Positions 25,425 to 34,673 of a stretch of DNA of 64,000 nucleotides are shown here, one piece after another. The notes below the pieces were generated by a model that ran no database searches, was not told the origin of the DNA, and worked only from the letters and a program-made list of their open reading frames with translations. The translations under genes and the position numbers were made by a program. Positions within the stretch are counted from its first letter, which is position 1, and the number at the start of each line of letters is the position of its first letter. Source of the stretch: Pseudomonas guariconensis (lineage in GTDB: Bacteria; Pseudomonadota; Gammaproteobacteria; Pseudomonadales; Pseudomonadaceae); assembly GCF_900102675.1 (NCBI RefSeq), contig NZ_FMYX01000015.1:1-64000 (forward strand), written 5' to 3'.

Positions 25425-25797
25425 TACAAGAACAATAACAAGCACTGCAATCCAGAATAAGAACAAGACGAAACGGCTCACGCACAATAAAAACAAGACG
25501 GCGGAGGCGCAGCTAACTGATTCTTTTGGAGAGGAGTTGTGTTTGGGGCTTGCCCCACAGCCAGGCAGAGAACAACAAAAACTGCACTAAAAAGCAGCGC
25601 CTGAACTGGTTGGATCGAACGATCAGCATAACATCAGCGACCAAAGCAATCCGTTTGCTCTTCACCCCCGGGTTGGGGGTCGTCCACAAGCTTTGAGATT
25701 TGTGGGCAGGGCATCAACAAAAACAAGAAGCCCGGCAGAAAAACAATAAGAGCACGCAACGACTTTCCTGGGGAGCTTCGGCTCCCCATGTCGTTTC
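25425..25797 (+). ncRNA. crcZ: CrcZ small RNA, Hfq/Crc sponge
   Basis: About 370 bases between cbrB and pcnB, the known place of crcZ. It holds six A-rich CA motifs of the AAnAAnAA type: near 25428-25441, 25456-25467, 25486-25497, 25571-25581, 25716-25729 and 25738-25749. These bind Hfq (with Crc) and relieve translational repression of catabolic genes. A hairpin GGGGAGC-TTCG-GCTCCCC (25770-25787), extended by ACGAC / GTCGT, forms the 3' end. No open reading frame in it is credible. Confidence 0.92.
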
Positions 25798-25799
25798 TC
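25765..25799 (+). terminator. CrcZ 3' hairpin
   Basis: Stem GGGGAGC / GCTCCCC with a very stable TTCG tetraloop (25777-25780), outer pairing to GTCG, followed by TTTCT. The T tract is weak but the stem is strong. Confidence 0.7.
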
Positions 25800-25829
25800 C
25801 CCCTCCAGCATCACCTCCGAAGCAGCGCC

Positions 25830-25858
25830 TACACCATTCCCCGAGTAAATGCTAGAAT
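25830..25858 (+). promoter_or_regulatory. Possible pcnB promoter
   Basis: An extended -10 TGCTAGAAT (TAGAAT at 25853-25858) lies 64 bp before the pcnB start. The -35 (around 25830) is poor. It would let pcnB be transcribed independently of crcZ. Confidence 0.4.
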
Positions 25859-25921
25859 CCCCGCCCATCATGCGGCCATTCTCCTATTCTTGGCCGAACA
25901 TTCCTTCAAACAGTGCATCCC

Positions 25922-27304
25922 ATGCTGAAGAAGCTGTTCCAGTCGTTCCGTCCTCCTATCCGTGGTCAGCACCACAGGCGCACCACGCCTGAAGTGATCA
26001 ACAAGAGCCAGCACTCGCTGCAACGCAGCCAGTTCAGCCGCCACGCGGTGAGTATCGTCGAGCGCCTGCAAAGCGCCGGTTACCAGGCCTATCTGGTCGG
26101 CGGCTGCGTCCGCGACCTGCTCCTGGGTATCAATCCCAAGGATTTCGACGTCGCCACCAGTGCCACTCCTGAGCAAGTCCGCGCAGAGTTTCGCAACGCT
26201 CGAATCATTGGCCGCCGCTTCAAGCTGGTCCACGTGCATTTTGGCCGTGAGATCATCGAAGTCGCCACTTTCCGTGCCCATCACTCCGAAGAAGATCAAG
26301 GCGATAGCCACCGCTCGTCGCACAATGCCAGCGGGCGCATTCTGCGCGACAACGTTTATGGCACCTTGGAAGACGACGCCCAGCGTCGTGACTTCACCAT
26401 CAACGCGCTGTACTACGACCCGGTCAGCGAACGCATCCTCGACTATGCCAACGGCGTGCACGATATCCGCAACCGCCTGCTGCGCCTGATCGGTGATCCT
26501 ACCCAACGCTACCAGGAAGACCCGGTGCGCATGCTGCGAGCCGTGCGCTTTGCCGCCAAGCTCGATTTCGGCATCGAAAAGCACACGGTTCAGCCAATCC
26601 GCGACCTGGCTCCGCTGCTGCGAGAGATCCCGCCAGCGCGCCTGTTCGAAGAAAGCCTCAAGCTGTTCCTTTCCGGCCAAGGCGCAATCACCTTCGAGAT
26701 GCTGGTGGACCTGCACCTATTCGACCCACTGTTCCCGGCCAGCGCCCATGCGCTGGAAGAACGCCCGACCTACACCCACACCCTGATCAGCCAGGCGCTG
26801 TCCAACACCGACCTGCGGGTCAAGCAAGGCAAGCCGGTCACCCCGGCCTTCCTGTTCGCTGCCCTGCTCTGGCCGGCGCTGCCGGGCCGCGCGCTGTACC
26901 TGCAAAGCCAGGGTGTGCCGCCGATTCCGGCCATGAACAACGCCGCCCACGACCTGATCGCCGAACAGTGCGCACGCATCGCGATACCTAAGCGTTTCAC
27001 CCTGCCGATCCGCGAGATCTGGGACATGCAGGAGCGTCTGCCACGCCGCAGTGGCAAGCGCGCCGACATGATGCTCGACAACCCACGCTTCCGCGCCGGC
27101 TACGACTTCCTGTTACTGCGCGAAAGCGCCGGCGAGGAAACCGACGATCTGGGCCAATGGTGGACAGACTATCAGGACGCCAACGACAGCGAACGTCGCG
27201 ACATGATCCGTGACCTGGGCAGCCGCGACGACGGTGCCGCGCCCCGCAAACGCAAGCGCAGTGGCAGCAAGCGCAAGCGCAGCGGCGACGAAAACTGGGA
27301 TTGA
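25922..27304 (+). CDS. pcnB: Poly(A) polymerase I
   Basis: A 460-residue nucleotidyltransferase that adds poly(A) tails to RNA 3' ends and so speeds decay by PNPase and RNase E. The class II active site is GGCVRDLLLG...KDFDVAT (G-G-x-V-R-D and D-x-D pattern). A long basic C-terminal tail (about 430-460; PRKRKRSGSKRKRSG) suits RNA or membrane binding. I chose ATG 25922 (MLKKLFQSF); an in-frame GTG at 25913 is possible. Confidence 0.95.
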   Translation: MLKKLFQSFRPPIRGQHHRRTTPEVINKSQHSLQRSQFSRHAVSIVERLQSAGYQAYLVGGCVRDLLLGINPKDFDVATSATPEQVRAEFRNARIIGRRFKLVHVHFGREIIEVATFRAHHSEEDQGDSHRSSHNASGRILRDNVYGTLEDDAQRRDFTINALYYDPVSERILDYANGVHDIRNRLLRLIGDPTQRYQEDPVRMLRAVRFAAKLDFGIEKHTVQPIRDLAPLLREIPPARLFEESLKLFLSGQGAITFEMLVDLHLFDPLFPASAHALEERPTYTHTLISQALSNTDLRVKQGKPVTPAFLFAALLWPALPGRALYLQSQGVPPIPAMNNAAHDLIAEQCARIAIPKRFTLPIREIWDMQERLPRRSGKRADMMLDNPRFRAGYDFLLLRESAGEETDDLGQWWTDYQDANDSERRDMIRDLGSRDDGAAPRKRKRSGSKRKRSGDENWD

Positions 27305-27306
27305 AC

Positions 27307-27786
27307 ATGACGACCCGCGCCTACATTGGCCTGGGCAGCAATCTGGCCGAGCCCGCCGAACAATTGCGAAGCGCCCTGCAGGCGCTGGACAACGTCGAAG
27401 GTACCCGCCTGGCAGCCACCTCGGCTTTCTATACCAGCGACTCCCTGCTCCCCGGCCAACCGCGCTACACCAATGCCGTGGCCGCCGTGGACACCCATCT
27501 CGCGCCACTGGCGTTGCTCGACGCCCTTCAGGCCATCGAGCTTGACCAAGGCCGCGAGCGCAAGGAGCGCTGGGGGCCCCGTACCCTCGACCTGGACGTC
27601 CTGTTGTTCGGCGACCAAGTCATCGACGTGCCACGCCTCAAAGTCCCGCACTACCACATGCAGGCGCGCCCTTTCGTGCTCTATCCCCTGGCTGAGCTGG
27701 TACCCGCCGATTTCCACCTTGCCGACGGCCGTAGCCTGGCGCAATTGCTTGAGGCCTGCCCCTTCGTGGGTCTGGAACGCCTGTAA
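27307..27786 (+). CDS. folK: 2-amino-4-hydroxy-6-hydroxymethyldihydropteridine pyrophosphokinase
   Basis: 159-residue HPPK of folate synthesis: transfers pyrophosphate from ATP to hydroxymethyl-dihydropterin, giving the substrate of FolP (51002-51853 in this window). The signature RWGPRTLDLDVLLFG contains the Mg-binding D-x-D. The ATG at 27307 follows the pcnB stop by two bases; TTG 27301 is an in-frame alternative. Confidence 0.95.
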   Translation: MTTRAYIGLGSNLAEPAEQLRSALQALDNVEGTRLAATSAFYTSDSLLPGQPRYTNAVAAVDTHLAPLALLDALQAIELDQGRERKERWGPRTLDLDVLLFGDQVIDVPRLKVPHYHMQARPFVLYPLAELVPADFHLADGRSLAQLLEACPFVGLERL

Positions 27787-27806
27787 TCCGGGCGTTTCGG
27801 ACAACG

Positions 27807-27845
27807 GTAACGCCAGTAACACCCTGATCGTAACAATGCGGTAAC
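27807..27845. repeat. Cluster of four GTAAC direct repeats
   Basis: GTAAC at 27807-27811, 27816-27820, 27830-27834 and 27841-27845, spaced 9, 14 and 11 bases, all in the same orientation, in the folK-panB gap. The half-site resembles those upstream of crcZ. Meaning unknown. Confidence 0.5.
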
Positions 27846-27892
27846 AGGGTGATTGACTTCCCCCCCCTCGCTCACGACTATAGGCGTCCCGT

Positions 27893-27914
27893 GGCACCAA
27901 AGTGCCGCCTTTTT
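27893..27914 (+). terminator. Possible terminator after folK
   Basis: GGCAC-CAAA-GTGCC hairpin (27893-27906), then GCC and five T. An upstream GGC may extend the stem. It lies 107 bp after the folK stop and 120 bp before panB. Confidence 0.5.
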
Positions 27915-28036
27915 ACCTATTTAGGCTCGGACGGACCTGTGCCCGAACATCACACACGATGATGTGCCGCTCCGGAAGATGATTACACGCGTTGTACGCA
28001 GTCGTTTTTCACAGCGCCTGAACGAGGATTTCCTAC

Positions 28037-28837
28037 ATGCCTGAAGTAACCCTGACCACCCTGCACGGCCTCAAGGCCAAGGGTGAGAAAATCGCCATGC
28101 TGACGTGCTACGACGCGACCTTCGCCAAGGCCGCCTGCGCAGCCGGCGTGGAAATACTGTTGGTGGGTGACTCCCTGGGCATGGTCCTGCAGGGCCATGA
28201 CAGTACCCTGCCGGTCACGACCGCCGAAATGGCCTACCACACTGCCTGCGTCAAGCGTGGCAACGAGGGCGCCCTGATCCTCGCCGACCTGCCGTTCATG
28301 GCCCACGCCACACCTGAGCAGGCCTTCGCCAACTGCGCCACCCTGATGCAGGCCGGCGCCCACATGATCAAGCTCGAAGGCGCCGCCTGGCTGGCAGAGA
28401 CCATCCGTCTGCTGGCCGAACGTGGCGTGCCAGTGTGCGCGCACATGGGCCTGACTCCGCAGACCGTCAATGTGCTAGGCGGCTACAAGGTTCAGGGCCG
28501 CCAGGAAGCCCAGGCTCGCCAAATGCGTGCCGACGCCATCGCCCTGGAACAAGCCGGTGCGGCCATGCTGCTGCTGGAGTGCGTGCCCAGCGACTTGGCC
28601 GCCGAGATCACCCAGGCGGTCAGCATTCCGGTCATCGGTATCGGAGCCGGCAGCGCCACCGACGGTCAGGTGCTGGTCCTGCATGACATGCTCGGGCTAT
28701 CCCTGAGCGGGCGTGTGCCCAAGTTCGTGAAGAACTTCATGGAAGGCCAGCCGGATATTCACAGCGCCCTGGCTGCCTACGTGCAAGCGGTCAAGGCAGT
28801 CAGCTTCCCAGGTAGCGAACACGGGTTCAGCGCATGA
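28037..28837 (+). CDS. panB: 3-methyl-2-oxobutanoate hydroxymethyltransferase
   Basis: 266-residue first enzyme of pantothenate synthesis; adds a hydroxymethyl group from methylene-THF to 2-oxoisovalerate, a product of the ilv pathway encoded at 3.2-6.5 kb. The TIM-barrel core is intact: LVGDSLGMVLQGHDSTLPVT with the metal-binding D, HMGLTPQ and IPVIGIGAG. Overlaps panC by four bases (ATGA). Confidence 0.97.
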   Translation: MPEVTLTTLHGLKAKGEKIAMLTCYDATFAKAACAAGVEILLVGDSLGMVLQGHDSTLPVTTAEMAYHTACVKRGNEGALILADLPFMAHATPEQAFANCATLMQAGAHMIKLEGAAWLAETIRLLAERGVPVCAHMGLTPQTVNVLGGYKVQGRQEAQARQMRADAIALEQAGAAMLLLECVPSDLAAEITQAVSIPVIGIGAGSATDGQVLVLHDMLGLSLSGRVPKFVKNFMEGQPDIHSALAAYVQAVKAVSFPGSEHGFSA

Positions 28838-29697
28838 ATACAGTCAAGACCGTCCGAGAACTGCGCGCCGCCGTGGCACGCGCCCGCGGCGAAGGCAAGC
28901 GGATCGGCTTCGTGCCGACCATGGGCAACCTGCACAGTGGCCATGCCGCACTGGTGACCAAAGCCGCGCAGCGTGCCGATTTCGTGGTCGCGAGCATCTT
29001 CGTCAACCCGCTGCAGTTTGGCGCCGGCGAAGACCTGGACAAATATCCCCGTACCCTAGCCGCCGACCAAGAGCGCTTGCTCGAAGCTGGGTGTCACCTG
29101 CTGTTCGCGCCCACCGTCGAGGAGATGTACCCCGACGGCATGGCAGTGCAGACGCGCGTCAGCGTGCCGCAACTGTCCGAAGGCTTGTGTGGCGCCAGCC
29201 GCCCTGGACACTTCGAAGGCGTCGCCACCGTGGTCAGCAAGCTGTTCAACATGGTCCAGCCCGACCTTGCAGTGTTCGGCGAAAAGGACTTCCAGCAGTT
29301 GGCGGTGATCCGCGCCATGGTGCGCGACCTGAACATGCCGATCCAGATCATCGGCGAGCCCACCGTGCGCGCCGAGGATGGCCTGGCGCTGTCATCGCGC
29401 AACGGCTACCTGAGCCCGGAGCAGCGCGCTGCTGCGCCTGCGCTGTACCGAACCTTGAAGACCATGGCCGAGGCCATCACCAAGGGCCAGCGTGACTATC
29501 CCGCTTTGATTGCCGAGGGGCAGGTGCAACTGGTTGCCGCTGGGTTCCGCCCAGACTACCTGGAAGTGCGCCACGCCGTGACCTTGCGCCCGGCAATGAT
29601 CGATGACCGCGACCTGGTGATCCTGGCTGCGGCCTATATGGGCACTACCCGCTTGATCGACAACCTGTACCTGCACCTGGACGAAAAGACTGCGTGA
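28834..29697 (+). CDS. panC: Pantothenate synthetase
   Basis: 287-residue pantoate-beta-alanine ligase. The nucleotidyl-transferase motif PTMGNLHSGH (HxGH) and the later SSRNGYL (KMSKS-equivalent) are present. It is coupled to panB. The partner panD is not in this window. Confidence 0.97.
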   Translation: MNTVKTVRELRAAVARARGEGKRIGFVPTMGNLHSGHAALVTKAAQRADFVVASIFVNPLQFGAGEDLDKYPRTLAADQERLLEAGCHLLFAPTVEEMYPDGMAVQTRVSVPQLSEGLCGASRPGHFEGVATVVSKLFNMVQPDLAVFGEKDFQQLAVIRAMVRDLNMPIQIIGEPTVRAEDGLALSSRNGYLSPEQRAAAPALYRTLKTMAEAITKGQRDYPALIAEGQVQLVAAGFRPDYLEVRHAVTLRPAMIDDRDLVILAAAYMGTTRLIDNLYLHLDEKTA

Positions 29698-29719
29698 TAC
29701 CTGGGGCGGGAGCTCGTGA

Positions 29720-29736
29720 GGGGGCGCAAAGCCCCC
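29720..29736 (+). terminator. Possible terminator after panC
   Basis: GGGGGC-GCAAA-GCCCCC hairpin 22 bp past the panC stop. The following bases are only weakly T-rich (CATTCCTTCC). Confidence 0.5.
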
Positions 29737-29838
29737 CATTCCTTCCTGACAGCCAATGCCTATAATGATGGCCAGCCTGCAACTGCCAGCAACTGTCTGT
29801 TGTCCAAGGCCCATCACGCACCAAGGAAAGCATCCGCA

Positions 29839-31503
29839 ATGGCGTATTACCGTACCCCCCACGATGTGACGGCACTGCCCGCCTGGCAGGCGCTCCAGCA
29901 ACACCGCGACGCCATGCAGGGTTTCAGCATGCGCGAAGCCTTCGCAGCCGATCCCAAGCGCTTCGATCAGTTTTCCCTCAGCAGCTGCGGCCTGTTCCTC
30001 GACTACTCGAAAAACCTGATCACCGAGCAGACCCGCGATCTGCTGGTGAACCTGGCCAACCAGGTCGGGTTGGCCGATGCCATCAAGTCGATGTTCAGCG
30101 GCGAGATCATCAACGCCTCCGAAGGTCGTCCGGTCCTGCACACCGCCCTGCGCCGCCCGGTGGGCGACAAGCTCAGTGTCAATGGCGTCAATGTGATGCC
30201 GGAAGTACACAAGGTCCTCAACCAGATCACCGAACTGGTGGGCCGTATCCATGACGGCCTGTGGCGCGGTTACAGCGAAAAGCCCATCACCGACGTGGTG
30301 AACATCGGTATCGGCGGCTCCTTCCTGGGGCCGGAGCTGGTCTCCGAAGCCTTGCTGCCCTACGCCCAGCGTGGCGTGCGCTGCCATTACCTGGCGAACA
30401 TCGACGGCAGCGAGTTCCATGAGCTGTCGGCCAATCTGCGTGCCGAGACCACCCTGTTCATCGTCTCGTCCAAATCGTTCAACACCCTCGAAACCCTGAA
30501 GAACGCCACCGCCGCGCGTACCTGGTACCTGGCCCAGGGCGGTTCCGAGGCCGAGTTGTACCGCCACTTCATCGCGGTATCGAGCAACAAGGCTGCCGCC
30601 GTGGCCTTCGGTATGCGCGAAGAGAATATCTTCCCGATGTGGGATTGGGTGGGTGGGCGCTACTCGCTGTGGTCGGCCATCGGCCTGCCGATCGCACTGG
30701 CCATCGGCACCGCAAACTTCAAGGAGCTGCTGTCCGGGGCCTACACCATGGACCAGCACTTCCAGACCACGCCGTTCGATAAGAACATGCCAGTGCTGCT
30801 GGCCCTGCTGGGCGTGTGGTACGGCAACTTCTGGGGCGCCCAGAGCCACGCGATCCTGCCGTACGACCATTACCTGCGCAATATCACCAAGCACCTGCAG
30901 CAGTTGGACATGGAATCCAACGGCAAGAGCGTGCTGCAGGACGGCACCCCGGTGAAAACCGATACCGGTCCAGTGATCTGGGGCGGCGTCGGCTGCAACG
31001 GCCAACACGCCTACCACCAGCTATTGCACCAGGGCACCCAGTTGATCCCGGCCGACTTCATCGTCCCGGTGGTGAGCTTCAATCCGGTGGCCGACCACCA
31101 CCAGTGGCTGTACGCCAACTGCCTGTCCCAGAGCCAGGCGCTGATGCTCGGCAAGACCCGCGAGGAAGCCGAGGCCGAATTGCGCGCCAAAGGCCTGAAT
31201 GAAGCGGACATCGAGAAGCTGGCACCACACAAGGTGATTCCGGGCAACCGCCCGAGCAATACCTTGGTGGTAGAGCGCATCAGCCCTCGTCGCCTCGGCG
31301 CGCTGGTGGCCATGTACGAACACAAGGTGTTCGTACAGAGCGTCATCTGGGGTATCAATGCCTTCGACCAGTGGGGCGTGGAGTTGGGCAAGGAGTTGGG
31401 CAAGGGCGTATACCAACGCCTGGTCGGCAGTCTGGAAGACAGCGCTGAGGATGGCTCCACCCAAGGCCTGATCAACTACTTCCGCGGTCGCCACCGCGGT
31501 TGA
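29839..31503 (+). CDS. pgi: Glucose-6-phosphate isomerase
   Basis: 554 residues, interconverts glucose-6-phosphate and fructose-6-phosphate. Family marks: VNIGIGGSFLGPELV, SKSFNTLETL (phosphate site) and the GSNRPSN-like region. Pseudomonas putida lacks a full Embden-Meyerhof route and uses Pgi chiefly in the reverse direction. ATG 29839 has AAGGAAA upstream; the extension to 29716 overlaps the panC terminator and is not coding. Confidence 0.97.
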   Translation: MAYYRTPHDVTALPAWQALQQHRDAMQGFSMREAFAADPKRFDQFSLSSCGLFLDYSKNLITEQTRDLLVNLANQVGLADAIKSMFSGEIINASEGRPVLHTALRRPVGDKLSVNGVNVMPEVHKVLNQITELVGRIHDGLWRGYSEKPITDVVNIGIGGSFLGPELVSEALLPYAQRGVRCHYLANIDGSEFHELSANLRAETTLFIVSSKSFNTLETLKNATAARTWYLAQGGSEAELYRHFIAVSSNKAAAVAFGMREENIFPMWDWVGGRYSLWSAIGLPIALAIGTANFKELLSGAYTMDQHFQTTPFDKNMPVLLALLGVWYGNFWGAQSHAILPYDHYLRNITKHLQQLDMESNGKSVLQDGTPVKTDTGPVIWGGVGCNGQHAYHQLLHQGTQLIPADFIVPVVSFNPVADHHQWLYANCLSQSQALMLGKTREEAEAELRAKGLNEADIEKLAPHKVIPGNRPSNTLVVERISPRRLGALVAMYEHKVFVQSVIWGINAFDQWGVELGKELGKGVYQRLVGSLEDSAEDGSTQGLINYFRGRHRG

Positions 31504-31555
31504 TATAGGGTCGCTTTCACGGTGCTGCATATCACTCGCAGATGTGCCCAGCGCC

Positions 31556-31641
31556 CCGTGGGAGCGGCTTTAGCCGCGAGTGCCGACCCGGCCTGTGCCA
31601 TGCACCGGTACGCCTGCTTCGCGGCTAAAGCTCCACAGGTA
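31556..31641. repeat. Inverted pair of REP elements
   Basis: Arms at 31556-31580 (GGGAGCGGCTTTAGCCGCGA) and 31617-31639 (CTTCGCGGCTAAAGCTCC) form an inverted pair with a loop of about 36 bp, between pgi and acsA. Each arm is itself palindromic at its centre. Confidence 0.85.
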
Positions 31642-31759
31642 CGCTGACCACGCAACTCAATCACCGGGGCGGCCCTCCAGGGAACACCCCTACCTTCTAC
31701 ACTGTCCATCGAATAGCCGCTGCAGTCCCTCGCCCCTCACAAGAGCAGGACAACCCGCC

Positions 31760-33694
<1,935 letters not shown>

Positions 33695-33725
33695 ACGGCC
33701 GCCCATGGCGGCCTGCGGGACCGCC

Positions 33726-34595
33726 ATGGAAGCCTTACGCCGCCGCATCGAAACTCAGGTCATGAGCCTCACCGGGCTGGCCCTAGGCCAGCTCGACCTG
33801 GAATCCCCCAAAGGTGACCCGGGCCTGTTCGGCCCGCAGAGCATCAGTTGGCAGGTGCACGGCGACTTCCCCAGCATGCTCGTCGGCGGTATCAGCGCCT
33901 TGATGCTGCAACTGCTGCACCCTTTGGCCCTGGCTGGGGTGTGGGACCATTCCAACTTCCGCCAGGACCTGCTCGGTCGCCTGCGCCGCACCAGCCAGTT
34001 CATCTCCGGCACCACGTTCGGCTCGACCCGCGATGCCGAATGGCTGATCGAAAAGGTCCGCACCATCCACCTCAAGGTCGTGGGCACTGCCCCCGACGGG
34101 CGCCCCTATGCCGCCAGCGACCCCGACCTGCTGACCTGGGTCCATGTCGCCGAGGTCAGTAGCTTCCTGGCCGCCCACCTGCGCTACCGCAACCCCCATC
34201 TCAGCCGCGAGGCCCAGGACGCCTACTACAACGAGATCGCCCTGATCGCCGAACGCTTGGGGGCACGCGATGTACCGCGCTCGTGTCAGGCAGTCGAAGA
34301 CTACTTGCAATGCATGCGCCCACAGCTGCTGTGCGACGCACGCAGTCATGAGGTGGTGGATATCCTGCTTGATGCCCCAGCTCCCAGCCGCATGGCGCAA
34401 CCGGTCGGCAAATTGATGCTCAATGCCGGCATCGACCTGCTGCCGGACTGGGCCCGCGATATGCTCGATCTGCACCAGAATCCTCTTCAGCAGCGCATGA
34501 TCCGCCTGGGCATCAATCGCATCGCTCCAGTGCTGCGCTGGGCCATGCGCAACGGCTCGGCACACCGGGCAAGACGGCGTATGGGACTCGAGTGA
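33726..34595 (+). CDS. MpaB-like oxygenase-family (DUF2236) protein
   Basis: A 289-residue protein of the DUF2236 family, related to latex-clearing and MpaB oxygenases thought to bind haem. Core motifs include HGDFPSMLVGGISALMLQLLHP, RRTSQFISGTTFGS and WVHVAEVSSFL, whose His and Arg residues are the likely haem/active-site contacts. I chose ATG 33726 (MEALRRRIET, GGGA upstream) rather than ATG 33705. It follows acsA by 31 bp and may be co-transcribed. Substrate unknown. Confidence 0.82.
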   Translation: MEALRRRIETQVMSLTGLALGQLDLESPKGDPGLFGPQSISWQVHGDFPSMLVGGISALMLQLLHPLALAGVWDHSNFRQDLLGRLRRTSQFISGTTFGSTRDAEWLIEKVRTIHLKVVGTAPDGRPYAASDPDLLTWVHVAEVSSFLAAHLRYRNPHLSREAQDAYYNEIALIAERLGARDVPRSCQAVEDYLQCMRPQLLCDARSHEVVDILLDAPAPSRMAQPVGKLMLNAGIDLLPDWARDMLDLHQNPLQQRMIRLGINRIAPVLRWAMRNGSAHRARRRMGLE

Positions 34596-34673
34596 GGTTT
34601 TTGGTCGCTTCGTCGGAACCGTTTTAACGTGCCATACTCCAAGGCACCCCGCTTCAGACAGATGACGTCTTAC

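Noticed and set aside
25425..25797. Repeated A-rich motifs as a CRISPR array
   Set aside because: Motifs are short, irregularly spaced and not palindromic repeats; they are CA motifs of CrcZ.
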